A stretch of DNA of 64,000 nucleotides from Leptospirales bacterium (GTDB lineage: Bacteria > Spirochaetota > Leptospiria > Leptospirales > Leptonemataceae), in NCBI GenBank assembly GCA_019694655.1, contig JAIBBN010000004.1:210348-274347 (forward strand), written 5' to 3'. Made by a program: the position numbers and the translations under genes. Every line of letters begins with the position of its first letter. Positions within the stretch are counted from its first letter, which is position 1. Positions 1 to 8,075 of the stretch are shown one piece after another. Below the pieces are notes generated by a model. It was not told where the DNA came from, did not search any database, and saw only the letters and a list, made by a program, of their open reading frames with translations.

Positions 1-279
1 AGCGCTATCATCTTTGACTACGCAATTGCCGACGCCCTGCACGGCGGAGGCGACTATCCTGGTTTAGGTCCTTTGCTGCGGATCAGCGCGCGCAAGGGCG
101 AGCCGATGCGCACGGGCTTTGATCCGCTGGAACTGGTTCAGCGCCTGGCCCAACTCGGCCTGGAGCTGGAGTGGATGCGCACTGCGCAAGATCTGCGGAG
201 CGGCCTGGAGTCCGCCGCAACGCAGTCGTACTCCTTGCCTGGCTTCTATGGCCTGGTCAGGGCCCGGCGTCCGCAATGA
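1..279 (+). CDS. C-terminal end of a class I SAM-dependent methyltransferase (LCMT/TIGR00027-like), 5' truncated by the window edge
   Basis: The reading frame is open from base 1 and stops at TGA 277-279, giving the last 92 residues of a protein whose start lies outside the window. The visible part begins with a hydrophobic strand ending in FDYA, then A-D-A-L, a G-E-P segment followed by F-D-P-L-E-L, and ends in a strand with G-F-Y-G-L-V. This order matches the C-terminal half of leucine-carboxyl-methyltransferase-like SAM methyltransferases, but the SAM-binding motifs are not visible. The substrate cannot be deduced. Family placement is from memory of the pattern, so it is moderate; the coding call is firmer because the frame is uninterrupted. 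Confidence 0.6.
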   Translation, partial: SAIIFDYAIADALHGGGDYPGLGPLLRISARKGEPMRTGFDPLELVQRLAQLGLELEWMRTAQDLRSGLESAATQSYSLPGFYGLVRARRPQ

Positions 280-349
280 AATCGGCCCGCGCACAAAGCT
301 TGACGCCCCGGCGCGCGCAATCTGTCCTGAAGGGCGCGCTTGCAGGAAT

Positions 350-1009
350 ATGTCTATGACTGTTGGCCGAGTCCTCATCTTGTGCATCGTTGCCAGCGGG
401 GTGTGCATTTCGGCCCCCGCCTGCATTCCGGCCGATCTGTGCCAGAACAGTGATTCCAGTTGCAACAGTTTTGCCCTCTACGCGCTATACGGAATCCAGA
501 GCCAGGCGGCGCCCTGCAATCCCTGCCGGGTCTTTTTCACCAATGCCACCACCACCGGCGGCGTTGGCGGAAAGGTCGGCGCCGATGCCTTTTGCATGGC
601 CGATACCGCGCGTCCCTTTGTGGCGACGTTCAAGGCGCTGCTGGTAGATCCAACCAATCGCAAGGCCTGTAGCACTGGCTTGTGTAGCGGAGATCCCGCC
701 GAACATGTGGATTGGGTAATGTATGCAAATACTCAGTATTTGCGCAGTCCCGATGGCCTATCGATTGGCGTTACGGATGCTGTGGGTCTCTTGACAGCAC
801 AGTCCGCGCCAATTGCGACCGCAGCACAGAATGCCTGGCTGGGCATGTTTACTAACTGGATTCCCAATCCCGGAAACAATTGTACCGGATGGACGGATGG
901 AACAGGCGGGGTTTCTGGAGCTAACAAGGACTTGAGCGCCACGGGCCTGGACAATACTATCAACAATGCATGCAGCAATACTTTTGCGCTACTCTGTGTG
1001 CAGCAGTAG
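350..1009 (+). CDS. DUF1554 domain lipoprotein/secreted protein
   Basis: A 219-residue exported protein. The N-terminus has a short basic start, a hydrophobic segment and a cysteine after S-A-P-A, compatible with a lipoprotein or ordinary signal sequence. The mature part shows V-F-F-T-N-A-T-T-T-G-G, G-G-K-V-G-A-D-A-F-C-M-A-D and a W-L-G-M core, with several paired cysteines and a C-terminal F-A-L-L-C. This is the DUF1554 pattern of Leptospira surface proteins; their function is unknown. The frame is open farther upstream, but AGGA at 344-347 supports ATG 350 or 356, and the earlier part overlaps the methyltransferase in another frame. A surface location is inference. Confidence 0.75.
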   Translation: MSMTVGRVLILCIVASGVCISAPACIPADLCQNSDSSCNSFALYALYGIQSQAAPCNPCRVFFTNATTTGGVGGKVGADAFCMADTARPFVATFKALLVDPTNRKACSTGLCSGDPAEHVDWVMYANTQYLRSPDGLSIGVTDAVGLLTAQSAPIATAAQNAWLGMFTNWIPNPGNNCTGWTDGTGGVSGANKDLSATGLDNTINNACSNTFALLCVQQ

Positions 1010-1069
1010 GTCGGCGCGAGGCTATAGGGTTCTGATTCTCCAGCGGAGGATTCTTGCCTGGTTTCGACG

Positions 1070-2161
1070 ATGACAGCAGAATTTTCGGAAGAATTGCGGG
1101 GGCTGTGGACGGCGCTGCGCCACTTGCTCCACGAATTTGGTCTGATTCAGGATCGACTGGACCCGGCGCGCCTTGGCGAATTCCGCAACCGTCTGGAACT
1201 CGCCGCCTCGCCCTTGCGGGCTCAACTGCAGTCTCCAGGCCCGACTTTGCGCGATCAGGATCAAGCAGCGTATGCCGCGCTCAGCCGCTCGGCAACTCAG
1301 GCCCTGCAGGGGGCGGCGCGCTTTGCCGCCGCCGGCGATGGCCAGCGCGGTCTATTGCAGGCCTTTCAATCTTTGCGCTCCGTGGCCCGCTCCCAGGAAA
1401 TCCTCTATGCACTGGCCGGCGTCTCCAGCGAAGTCAGTCGCTTCTTTCTGACTCCTGAGCTCAGCGACGATGCTGAGCTGCTGGATGCACTGCGGCGATC
1501 CGCCGGCGCGGCAGCGGAGGATTTCGGCGGCGTCCATGCTGTGGATCATGAACGCGGCAAGCGCGGCGGCTACTCCGTATATGTTCCTGAGTACTACGTA
1601 GCATCCCGGGACTGGCCATTGATTGTCGCCCTGCATGGCGGCTCCGGCCATGGCGCCGATTTCTTGTGGAGCTGGCTGCGCGAGGCGCGCACTTTTGGCT
1701 GCATTCTGGCGGCCCCCAGTTCCCAGGATCGAACCTGGTCGCTGCATCGACCGGGCGTCGATGCGGCTGCGCTCAATGCAATGCTGGCTTCGATTTCCGA
1801 ACGCTGGAATATTCGATCGCAGCGCATCCTGCTGACCGGCATTTCCGATGGCGGCACCTATGCCATGTTGCTGGCGACTGCAAAGCAATCGCCCTTTACG
1901 CACTATGCGCCGGTGGCCGCAGCAGTTCATGCGCTGCTGGGTCGCGACGGCGAAGCGGCCGTTCCACTGCGCGGATGCAAGGTGTATGATGTCCACGGCG
2001 CTCGGGATTGGATGTTTCCGGTCGAGCATGCTCGTCTGGCGGCTGAGGCCCTGCAGCGCGCCGGCGCCGAGCTGGTCTATAAGGAGATCGAGGATCTCTC
2101 ACATAACTATCCGCGCGACGCGAATACCGGTATTGTTCGCTGGTTCCTGGATCGCGGATGA
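1070..2161 (+). CDS. Alpha/beta hydrolase (phospholipase/carboxylesterase-like)
   Basis: A 363-residue protein with a helical N-terminal region (about 1-165) and a C-terminal alpha/beta-hydrolase domain (about 166-363). The domain shows L-H-G-G-S-G-H-G (oxyanion region), the nucleophile elbow G-I-S-D-G-G with Ser259, a V-H-G-A-R-D-W segment that can carry the acid residue, and a late His near 345 in L-S-H-N-Y. These match the phospholipase/carboxylesterase branch (PF02230-like). No signal peptide is seen, so it is probably cytoplasmic. The N-terminal helical part is not typical of minimal esterases and its role is unknown. ATG 1070 has only a weak ribosome-binding site. The substrate is unknown. 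Confidence 0.75.
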   Translation: MTAEFSEELRGLWTALRHLLHEFGLIQDRLDPARLGEFRNRLELAASPLRAQLQSPGPTLRDQDQAAYAALSRSATQALQGAARFAAAGDGQRGLLQAFQSLRSVARSQEILYALAGVSSEVSRFFLTPELSDDAELLDALRRSAGAAAEDFGGVHAVDHERGKRGGYSVYVPEYYVASRDWPLIVALHGGSGHGADFLWSWLREARTFGCILAAPSSQDRTWSLHRPGVDAAALNAMLASISERWNIRSQRILLTGISDGGTYAMLLATAKQSPFTHYAPVAAAVHALLGRDGEAAVPLRGCKVYDVHGARDWMFPVEHARLAAEALQRAGAELVYKEIEDLSHNYPRDANTGIVRWFLDRG

Positions 2162-2240
2162 CTTTGGCCGTCCAGGCGACGCAAAGCGAGCAAGTAGCCC
2201 GCCGCGCGGCCGCTGGCAACGAACCGGCGGCCGGGCTGGC

Positions 2241-2259
2241 GCCCAGGCTAAGCCTGGGC
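2241..2259. terminator. Inverted repeat overlapping the arsC stop codon
   Basis: A 9-bp perfect inverted repeat centred on one A (GCCCAGGCT / AGCCTGGGC) covers the TAG stop of arsC and lies between the convergent ends of the hydrolase and the arsenic operon. It could act as a bidirectional terminator or mRNA-end hairpin. There is no run of T after the stem on either strand, so intrinsic termination is only a possibility. Confidence 0.35.
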
Positions 2260-2634
2260 CAGGATCTGCTTCACTTTTTCGCCAATCAAGTCGCGGATTT
2301 TACGAAATTCTTCAGGCGCCATCTCGCGCGGGTCAGGAATTTGCCAGTCTAGGCGCTGCTTCGCCGGAATCCAGGGGCAGGCATCGCCACAGCCCATTGT
2401 TACCACGCAGTCAAACTCAATGGCCGGCAAATCGTTCAGCGATTTCGAGGCGTGAGTTGAAAGATCATATCCCAGCTCCTTCATAGACTCGACAGCCTTC
2501 GGATTCACTTTCCCCGAAGGTCTGGAACCGGCGCTGTAGGCCTCTACATTCTCGCCGCCATAGATGCGGGCAAACGCCTGGGCCATCTGGCTGCGATTGG
2601 AATTTTCTATGCACACAAATAGCAGTCGCTTCAA
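2248..2634 (-). CDS. arsC: Arsenate reductase ArsC (low-molecular-weight phosphatase fold)
   Basis: A 128-residue enzyme that reduces arsenate to arsenite in the cytoplasm. The P-loop C-x5-R is C8-I-E-N-S-N-R14. Further cysteines lie at 82 and 86 in the M-G-C-G-D-A-C-P segment typical of this ArsC class, and a D-P-R motif near 101 supplies the general acid. Length and motif order fit the LMW-PTPase-type arsenate reductases. It is the last gene of arsR-acr3-arsC, 10 bp after acr3, so its product arsenite would be exported by the neighbouring Acr3. A plain protein-tyrosine phosphatase is the alternative, but the double-Cys segment and the context favour ArsC. Confidence 0.9.
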   Translation of the reverse strand: MKRLLFVCIENSNRSQMAQAFARIYGGENVEAYSAGSRPSGKVNPKAVESMKELGYDLSTHASKSLNDLPAIEFDCVVTMGCGDACPWIPAKQRLDWQIPDPREMAPEEFRKIRDLIGEKVKQILAQA

Positions 2635-2644
2635 ATCATCCTCC

Positions 2645-3703
2645 TCAGGCCGCCGCTGTCCGCGCTGCGCGTCGATTCTTGATATATAGCGCCAGCTTCA
2701 CCAGCAGGATCATCACGGGCACTTCAATGAGAGGGCCAATGACTGCCGCGAAGGCCTGGCCTGATTCGATGCCAAAGCAGGCAATGGCCACTGCAATCGC
2801 CAATTCAAAGTCGTTGCTTGCCGCGGAAAAGGCTACAGCGACTGCGTCATCGTGCGCCGAACCCAGTGAACGAGCCGAAAAAAAGGTCAAGAGCCAGAGC
2901 AAAGCGAAGTAGACGATGAAGGGAATGGCGACACGCAGAACATCAAAAGGCTGGGATACAATGACTCTTCCTTTGAGGGAGAACATGACGACGATTGTGA
3001 AGAGCAGAGCGACCAGGGTCAACGGACTGATCTTTGGCGCCAGCACCGCATCAAACCATGTGCGCCCTTTGGTCTTCAACACGACGTACCGCGTAAGGAA
3101 GCCGGCGATAAAGGGAATTCCCAGATAGATGAAGACAGTTGTGGCAGACTCCGTCATCGAGATAGAAGCAGTCGACGTCGACCCCAGGCCGAAGAGGCGC
3201 AATCCAAGAGTCAGAAACAAATACATATAAACCGCATAGAAAAGAATCTGGAATAGCGCATTTAACGCGACGAGCGCCACGCCAAGTTCTCTATTGCCCT
3301 GAGCCAGGTCGTTCCAGACGACAACCATGGCGATACACCGCGCCAATCCGACAAGGATGACTCCGGTCATGAGGTCCGGCTTGTCCCGGAGCAAGAGGAC
3401 GGCCAGGAGAAACATGAGTGCGGGTCCCAGTAGCCAGTTCACGATCATCGAGAGAGTGATCAGTTTTCGCTGCCCCAGGCGTCGGCCGAGATCCTCATAA
3501 CGCACCTTGGCCAGCGGAGGATACATCATGACAATCAGTCCGACGGCAATCGGAATCGACGTGGTCCCCGCCGACAGGTTTGCAATGGAACTGGCGAACG
3601 CCGGGGTAAGATGGCCCAGCAGAATGCCAAGCGCCATAGCAAGAAAAATCCAGAGCGTGAGCCACCGGTCTAATGTTCCCAATCCGCTCGTTTTCACTTT
3701 CAA
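2645..3703 (-). CDS. acr3: Arsenite efflux transporter, ACR3 family
   Basis: A 352-residue inner-membrane carrier with about ten hydrophobic segments. The ACR3 signature G-L-A-R-C-I-A-M-V in the fourth segment contains the conserved Cys123, followed by V-W-N-D-L-A-Q-G-N. The family extrudes arsenite using the proton gradient. The gene starts at 3703 and overlaps the arsR stop by 4 bp (ATGA), so the two are translationally coupled, and arsC follows after 10 bp. It is therefore expected to be induced when ArsR leaves the operator at 4026-4056. It is Acr3, not the unrelated ArsB family, because of the length and the Cys signature. Confidence 0.92.
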   Translation of the reverse strand: MKVKTSGLGTLDRWLTLWIFLAMALGILLGHLTPAFASSIANLSAGTTSIPIAVGLIVMMYPPLAKVRYEDLGRRLGQRKLITLSMIVNWLLGPALMFLLAVLLLRDKPDLMTGVILVGLARCIAMVVVWNDLAQGNRELGVALVALNALFQILFYAVYMYLFLTLGLRLFGLGSTSTASISMTESATTVFIYLGIPFIAGFLTRYVVLKTKGRTWFDAVLAPKISPLTLVALLFTIVVMFSLKGRVIVSQPFDVLRVAIPFIVYFALLWLLTFFSARSLGSAHDDAVAVAFSAASNDFELAIAVAIACFGIESGQAFAAVIGPLIEVPVMILLVKLALYIKNRRAARTAAA

Positions 3704-4023
3704 GATCTTCTCCTGTTGCGCGCCGTCATCCTCTGGCCTGGCCCAGCATAGAATTTAGCGAACAATTGCTCTGCATCGCGCCAGCAATCGCCATTGATGC
3801 AGTATTTGATTCGCGGCGGTTCGTTACAGGCCTTGATGAGGCCAGCTTTGAGCAGAACTTTAAGGTGCTGGGAGAGCGTTGATGCGGCGACTGGAAGGCG
3901 GTCGGCCAGGCTTCCCGCATAGCAGCCCGCTGTTTCCGCGAGCAATCTGGCGACCCTGATCCGGATCGGATGTCCCAATGCTCTGGCATACAGTGCAAGC
4001 TTTCTGTCTTCGATCTTTGGCAC
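3700..4023 (-). CDS. arsR: ArsR-family metalloregulatory repressor
   Basis: A 107-residue winged-helix protein. The helix-turn-helix reads from S-L-A-D-R-L through S-T-L-S-Q-H-L-K-V-L at residues 38-57, followed by the G-L-I wing. The classical E-L-C-V-C metal box of Escherichia coli ArsR is not present; instead cysteines lie at 34, 66, 75 and 80, so arsenite may be sensed by a different Cys set. The only reasonable start is GTG 4023, because no ATG, GTG or TTG occurs in frame further up. That codon lies two bases from a perfect operator palindrome, and no Shine-Dalgarno sequence is present. First gene of arsR-acr3-arsC and presumably autoregulated. Confidence 0.9.
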   Translation of the reverse strand: MPKIEDRKLALYARALGHPIRIRVARLLAETAGCYAGSLADRLPVAASTLSQHLKVLLKAGLIKACNEPPRIKYCINGDCWRDAEQLFAKFYAGPGQRMTARNRRRS

Positions 4024-4025
4024 AA

Positions 4026-4056
4026 GTATTTCGTTATTCGTAGAATAACGAAATAC
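4026..4056. promoter_or_regulatory. Probable ArsR operator: perfect 14-bp inverted repeat with 3-bp spacer
   Basis: The arms are GTATTTCGTTATTC at 4026-4039 and its exact reverse complement at 4043-4056, separated by GTA. The AT-rich, dyad-symmetric form and its position directly before arsR fit operators of ArsR/SmtB repressors. Because it ends two bases before the GTG start, it leaves no room for a ribosome-binding site. The promoter and transcription start must overlap or lie inside it if the mRNA is leaderless. Confidence 0.8.
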
Positions 4057-4160
4057 GCTTTGCAGATACAGGGGAGGGAGGAAAGCTCTTTTTGCGTATC
4101 AAACAGGAATTTGGCTGGATGTCGGCTGAGCTGCCGCTACTGCGCAGATCTGCAATCCAT
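4057..4160. other. Upstream flank of arsR, no gene seen
   Basis: About 100 bp between the operator palindrome and the first 187-bp repeat. It contains a purine-rich stretch GGGGAGGGAGG near 4071 but no convincing coding frame. The arsR promoter elements probably lie here or inside the palindrome; I cannot assign -35/-10 boxes with confidence. Confidence 0.4.
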
Positions 4161-4669
4161 CGCAGAGCGACCCATGGGGAGGCCGCCTCTCAACATCCAT
4201 GTCTCTGGCGGCACTTGTCCATCCATGGACATCGCAAGCGCCCGATGCTTTGCATCGGGCGGAGGTTCAAGGGAATCGCGCGATCAACTGTGAGTCGAAC
4301 CGCAAGCGAAGTGCAGTTTGCAATTGCGCCCAGGAGAGGCGCGAACCCGCAGAGCGACCCATGGGGAGGCCGCCTCTCAACATCCATGTCTCTGGCGGCA
4401 CTTGTCCATCCATGGACATCGCAAGCGCCCGATGCTTTGCATCGGGTGGAGGTTCAAGGGAATCGCGCGATCAACTGTGAGTCGAACCGCAAGCGAAGTG
4501 CAGTTTGCAATTGTGCCCAGGAGAGGCGCGAACCCGCAGAGCGACCCATGGGGAGCGATGCGCCCGATGCTTTGCATCGGGCGGAGGTTCAAGGGAATCG
4601 CGCGATCAACTGTGAGTCGAACCGCAAGCGAAGTGCAATTTGCAATTGTGCCCAGGAGAGGACTTGAAC
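4161..4669. repeat. 187-bp direct tandem repeat, 2 full copies plus one shortened copy ending in tRNA-Leu
   Basis: Copy 1 is 4161-4347, copy 2 is 4348-4534 (same length, a few substitutions), and copy 3 starts at 4535. Copy 3 lacks an internal 56-bp piece, replaced by 4 bp after 4555, and runs into the 3' end of tRNA-Leu near 4669. Each full copy ends in a remnant of the tRNA 3' part (CCCAGGAGAGG then CGCGAACC, versus CCCAGGAGAGG then ACTTGAACC in the real tRNA). Each copy also holds a strong hairpin with 9-bp stem GCCCGATGC and TTT loop at 4240-4260, 4427-4447 (one G-T pair) and 4562-4582. Open frames crossing the repeats are products of the repetition and are not called as genes. Confidence 0.95.
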
Positions 4670-4732
4670 CTCCACAGGATTACTCCCACTAGTACCTGAA
4701 ACTAGCGCGTCTACCAATTCCGCCACCTGGGC
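4649..4732 (-). tRNA. tRNA-Leu (anticodon CAG)
   Basis: The 5' acceptor GCCCAGG at 4732-4726 pairs with CCTGGGC at 4656-4650, with discriminator A at 4649. The anticodon stem-loop TAGT-TTCAGGT-ACTA gives anticodon CAG, and the long variable arm is typical of class II leucine tRNAs. The T arm is GGAGG-TTCAAGT-CCTCT. The CCA end is not encoded (ACAATT follows). The sequence immediately 3' is the shortened third copy of the 187-bp repeat, whose other copies carry degenerate tRNA 3' ends. Confidence 0.95.
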
Positions 4733-4805
4733 AGGTGCGAAGAGCCATGGACGCACGCCTCGCCGGAGGGGCAAGTCTTTTGCATTGGCGGGGCGCAGCT
4801 GCGCG

Positions 4806-5897
4806 TCAGAAGGAGAGGGTGCGTGTGGCAATTGCATTCACGATGGCCGTGCTGGCCGGCGAGAGCGCCACGCGCCAATCGCTAACAAGTCCCGTTGTCG
4901 AGTAGAGAAAGGTTCCATTGGCGCCGCCGGCCAGAAAGCCGCTATCGCTGCAAGCGATGGCATGGAGATCTGCGCTGCAGCCGCTGACAGCAAAGGGCGC
5001 CGGATCATAACTCTGTCCATTGGCGCTGACGCTCAGTTCGCAGGCTGTTCTCACGATAACAAAGCGTCGGTTGTGGCAGTAGGCCGCAGCAAAGGGCGCG
5101 CCGGCTACGCCGCCAAAGGGAACCGGCGTCGCGCTGGTCCAGAGTCCGGCGGCGTCATCGCTCCAGCGACCGACCGGACTGCCGCCGCTTGCTCCGCCCA
5201 CCAGCAGTCTTGCCGTGCCATTGATTTCCGGTCCATTGACCACAAAGGCCGGGTCCAGGCCGATGGCGCTGCCGATGGTATTCCAGGAACCAAAGGGCGT
5301 GCGCGCCTTGGTCAGCTGTGTTTGTTGCTGCATGGCAACAAACTGGTTCAAGCGAGGAATGTAGGCGATGGACTCGATGGAATTTGCCGCTGTGGCCGCC
5401 CCGTCCATGTAATTGAGATTGAGCCAGCTGCCGCCGCCATCCGCCGAGTACATGGATTCGTATCCGCCAGCAAAGCCCTTGCCGACGATGGTAAATACGC
5501 CGCCGCCAAAGGCGATTCCGGTGAGCGCGGCGCTGGCGCCGACACAGGAGAGCTGCGTCCAGCGCTCGCCGTCGCGCGACGTCCAGAGGCCGCAGGTATT
5601 TCCGCCACGATCGCCGACTGCGACGAAAAGGCCTCCGGCATAGGTCATGGCGTTGACTGCGCCGGCGCTGCAACCGGGCAGAGCATTCAGCGCCGTCCAG
5701 TTGCGCCCGTCGAAGGAACGCCAGATGCTGCAGTTTGTGCCGCCGGCCATGTACAGCGGCGGGTACTGATAGAGCAGGCTGGCCAGAATCTGACAGTTGA
5801 CATCATTGCTGCTGCATACATCAGAATCGGCGCAGGCGGCGCCGCCGAGGCCGGCCGTCAGCGTTAGAATGAGGGCGATGGGAAGAAGCCTGCGCAT
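4806..5897 (-). CDS. Secreted lipoprotein with BNR/beta-propeller-like repeats
   Basis: A 363-residue exported protein. The chosen ATG 5897 gives M-R-R-L-L, a hydrophobic segment and a lipobox-like L-G-G-A-A-C; the frame is open upstream to 6014, but that part is arginine-rich and not signal-like. The mature protein repeats units with S-x-D-G-x-x-W (for example S-F-D-G-R-N-W, S-R-D-G-E-R-W, S-A-D-G-G-G-S-W), the sialidase/Asp-box style found in beta-propellers, separated by aromatic strands and pairs of cysteines. Enzymatic activity is not implied. It is probably anchored at the outer membrane or periplasmic face. Divergent from hisB. Confidence 0.7.
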   Translation of the reverse strand: MRRLLPIALILTLTAGLGGAACADSDVCSSNDVNCQILASLLYQYPPLYMAGGTNCSIWRSFDGRNWTALNALPGCSAGAVNAMTYAGGLFVAVGDRGGNTCGLWTSRDGERWTQLSCVGASAALTGIAFGGGVFTIVGKGFAGGYESMYSADGGGSWLNLNYMDGAATAANSIESIAYIPRLNQFVAMQQQTQLTKARTPFGSWNTIGSAIGLDPAFVVNGPEINGTARLLVGGASGGSPVGRWSDDAAGLWTSATPVPFGGVAGAPFAAAYCHNRRFVIVRTACELSVSANGQSYDPAPFAVSGCSADLHAIACSDSGFLAGGANGTFLYSTTGLVSDWRVALSPASTAIVNAIATRTLSF

Positions 5898-6028
5898 AGG
5901 GCCGCGGGGCGGCGCCTTCTCCTGCCAGGCCCGTCGCCGCCGGCAAGCCCGAAGCGAAAAAGCCGCGCGGCGCAGCGGAATTTCGTCGCTGACGGCGCCG
6001 ATCCTTATATTCAAGTGACCTCAGCGTT

Positions 6029-6655
6029 ATGAGCCAACCGCCTCGAGCCGATGCCAGCCCCCGACGCGCTCAGCTTGCGCGTCAGACAAGCGAAACCGAT
6101 ATCCGCATGGGCATCGATCTCGACGGGACCGGTCGTTACCAGCTGGACAGCCAGATTCCGTTTTTTGACCACATGCTCAGCCACATCAGCAAGCATGGCC
6201 TGATCGATCTGGAACTCTGGCTGCGCGGCGATACGGGCATTGATTGCCACCACTCCGTGGAAGATACGGCGATTGTCTTTGGCCAGCTGTTGCGCGAGGC
6301 CCTGGGCGGCCGCGCCGGCCTCTGCCGCTACGGCCACTTTACGCTGCCGATGGATGAAACGCTCTGCACCGTTGCCGTCGATCTGGGCGGTCGTTTTCAT
6401 TTCAGCTACCGCGGACCGGATTCAATCAAGATGGGCAAGTTCGGCATTTATGATGCCGAGTTGAGCCTGGAGTTTCTACAGAAGTTTGCTATGCATGCGG
6501 CAATGAATCTGCACGTCGTGGTTCATCAGGGCGACAATCGCCACCATATCCACGAGTCGGTTTTTAAGGCCCTTGGACGAGCGTTGCGTATGGCGGCGAG
6601 CATTGATCCGCGTCTGGATGGCGCGGTGCCATCGACCAAAGGACTGCTGGATTAG
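6029..6655 (+). CDS. hisB: Imidazoleglycerol-phosphate dehydratase HisB
   Basis: A 208-residue enzyme that removes water from imidazole-glycerol phosphate to give imidazole-acetol phosphate (sixth step of histidine synthesis, cytoplasmic). Family motifs are plain: F-F-D-H-M-L-S-H, the metal-binding D-C-H-H-S-V-E-D, a second similar half with H-A-A-M-N-L-H, and [10 protein letters not shown]. It is the monofunctional dehydratase, without the N-terminal phosphatase domain of enteric HisB. It is followed by hisH after 12 bp and hisA, forming a short his operon; hisI lies alone at 37920. Confidence 0.95.
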   Translation: MSQPPRADASPRRAQLARQTSETDIRMGIDLDGTGRYQLDSQIPFFDHMLSHISKHGLIDLELWLRGDTGIDCHHSVEDTAIVFGQLLREALGGRAGLCRYGHFTLPMDETLCTVAVDLGGRFHFSYRGPDSIKMGKFGIYDAELSLEFLQKFAMHAAMNLHVVVHQGDNRHHIHESVFKALGRALRMAASIDPRLDGAVPSTKGLLD

Positions 6656-6667
6656 GAGCCTGCTGCG

Positions 6668-7279
6668 ATGCGCGAGGTGCTTGTCGTCAATTACGGCATG
6701 GGGAACATCCATTCCATTGTGAAGGCGCTGCGCCTTTACGCCGATGCTGTTCACTTCAGTGCAGATCCAGAGCGCATTGCTAAGGCCCCGGCCCTGGCGC
6801 TGCCTGGCGACGGCGCCTTTGCCGCCGCGATGCAGGGGCTTCACGGCGAAATTCGCGCCGCCTTTTTGCAGCGCGTGGCTGAAGGCGCTCCGACACTTGG
6901 CGTTTGCATAGGATTTCAGATTCTGTTTGAGAATTCGGACGAGGCGATCGGCGCCGCCGCAAACACCACTGACGGACTGGCCTTGATTCCCGGACGGATT
7001 CGTCGCTTTCGGCCAGCCAGCGCCGAGGTGCGCGTGCCGCATATGGGCTGGAACGAGGTGCGCTTTGTCGATGGCGCCGCCGCCAGCATGTACTTTATAC
7101 ATTCCTATCGCGCCGAAGGGGTGCCGCCAGAGTTTGTGGCCGGCGTAAGCGAATACGGAGAGGAAAAGTTTCCGGCTGTCGTGCAGCGCGGAAATCTGCT
7201 GGCCACACAGTTTCATCCCGAGAAGAGCGATCTGGCAGGCCTTGCTTTTTTGAAGCGCTGGGTAGCGAGTCTCAGTTGA
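6668..7279 (+). CDS. hisH: Imidazole glycerol phosphate synthase, glutamine amidotransferase subunit HisH
   Basis: A 203-residue class I glutaminase that supplies ammonia to HisF. The start shows N-Y-G-M-G-N-I-x-S, the nucleophile Cys is in G-V-C-I-G-F-Q-I-L-F-E (usual form G-I-C-L-G-M-Q), and the catalytic His-Glu pair is in Q-F-H-P-E-K-S. The usual L-P-G-V-G-A-F oxyanion segment reads L-P-G-D-G-A-F, a small difference. Its partner HisF is not in the window, so the his pathway is split over at least three sites. It lies between hisB and hisA with short gaps and is probably co-transcribed with them. Confidence 0.93.
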   Translation: MREVLVVNYGMGNIHSIVKALRLYADAVHFSADPERIAKAPALALPGDGAFAAAMQGLHGEIRAAFLQRVAEGAPTLGVCIGFQILFENSDEAIGAAANTTDGLALIPGRIRRFRPASAEVRVPHMGWNEVRFVDGAAASMYFIHSYRAEGVPPEFVAGVSEYGEEKFPAVVQRGNLLATQFHPEKSDLAGLAFLKRWVASLS

Positions 7280-7319
7280 AGGTTGGCCTCAGAGTTTCAG
7301 TCCGGCGAAGTTGAACCAA

Positions 7320-8075
7320 ATGAGTTATCGTTTTCAAGTCATACCAGCCATTGACATTCTTGATGGCAAGGTGGTGCGCCTGCATCAAGGGGACTACGGG
7401 CAGACCCGCGACTATCGTCGCGATCCGGCCGAACAGCTGCGTCAGTTTGTGGAGCAAGGCGCAGAGTTGATACACCTGGTGGATCTCAATGCCGCTCGCG
7501 ATGGCGATCGCGCCGTCAACCGTGAAAAGATCGGCGCGACCTTGCAGGCGGCGCGCGAGTGCAAGGTTCGCGTTGAGCTGGGCGGCGGCCTGCGCGATTT
7601 GAGCAGTATCGAGGCGATGTTGCAGCTTGGCGTCGACCGCTGCATCCTGGGCACCGCTGCCGTAAAGCAACCGGAATTGGTGCGCAGCGCCGTCGATCAA
7701 TTTGGCGCCGAGCACATTGTCGTTGGCGTCGATGCGCTGGATGGACAGGTGCGCGTTTCCGGATGGGAAGAGAGCAGCGGCGTTAGCGTCAGCCAATTTC
7801 TGGCGCAACTGGAAGTGCAGGGCTGCACAGAGGTGATCTTCACCGATATTTCGCGCGACGGGGCGCTGGCCGGCCCGGCGCTTTCAGCGCTCGAAGCGGT
7901 GCTGGAGTGGAGCGGCATGCGCATTGTTGCCTCCGGCGGCATCAGCGCCCTGTCCGACCTGCAAACGCTGATCGACCTGCGTCATCCGCGGCTGGTCGGA
8001 GTGATTACCGGCAAGGCAATCTACGAGGGAAAACTCGACCTGGCCGAGGCCCTTCGCCTGGCATCCGCCGTCTGA
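7320..8075 (+). CDS. hisA: Phosphoribosylformimino-AICAR-phosphate isomerase HisA
   Basis: A 251-residue (beta-alpha)8 barrel that opens the ribose of ProFAR to give PRFAR, the substrate of HisFH. The N-terminal half carries P-A-I-D-I-L-D-G-K-V-V-R-L with the catalytic Asp and H-L-V-D-L-N; the phosphate loops are G-G-G-L-R and A-S-G-G-I-S. The C-terminal half has the second Asp in F-T-D-I-S-R-D-G. ATG 7320 is preferred; an in-frame TTG at 7311 is possible, and neither has a strong ribosome-binding site. Third gene of hisB-hisH-hisA. Confidence 0.94.
   Translation: MSYRFQVIPAIDILDGKVVRLHQGDYGQTRDYRRDPAEQLRQFVEQGAELIHLVDLNAARDGDRAVNREKIGATLQAARECKVRVELGGGLRDLSSIEAMLQLGVDRCILGTAAVKQPELVRSAVDQFGAEHIVVGVDALDGQVRVSGWEESSGVSVSQFLAQLEVQGCTEVIFTDISRDGALAGPALSALEAVLEWSGMRIVASGGISALSDLQTLIDLRHPRLVGVITGKAIYEGKLDLAEALRLASAV

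Noticed and set aside
4161-4669. CRISPR array
   Set aside because: The units are 187 bp and continuous, with no alternation of short conserved repeats and unique spacers, and no cas genes are present.
4092-4692. Open frames of 93-191 residues through the 187-bp repeats
   Set aside because: They repeat the same peptide because the DNA repeats (a 187-bp period shifts frame), run into a tRNA gene and have no similarity pattern of a real protein.
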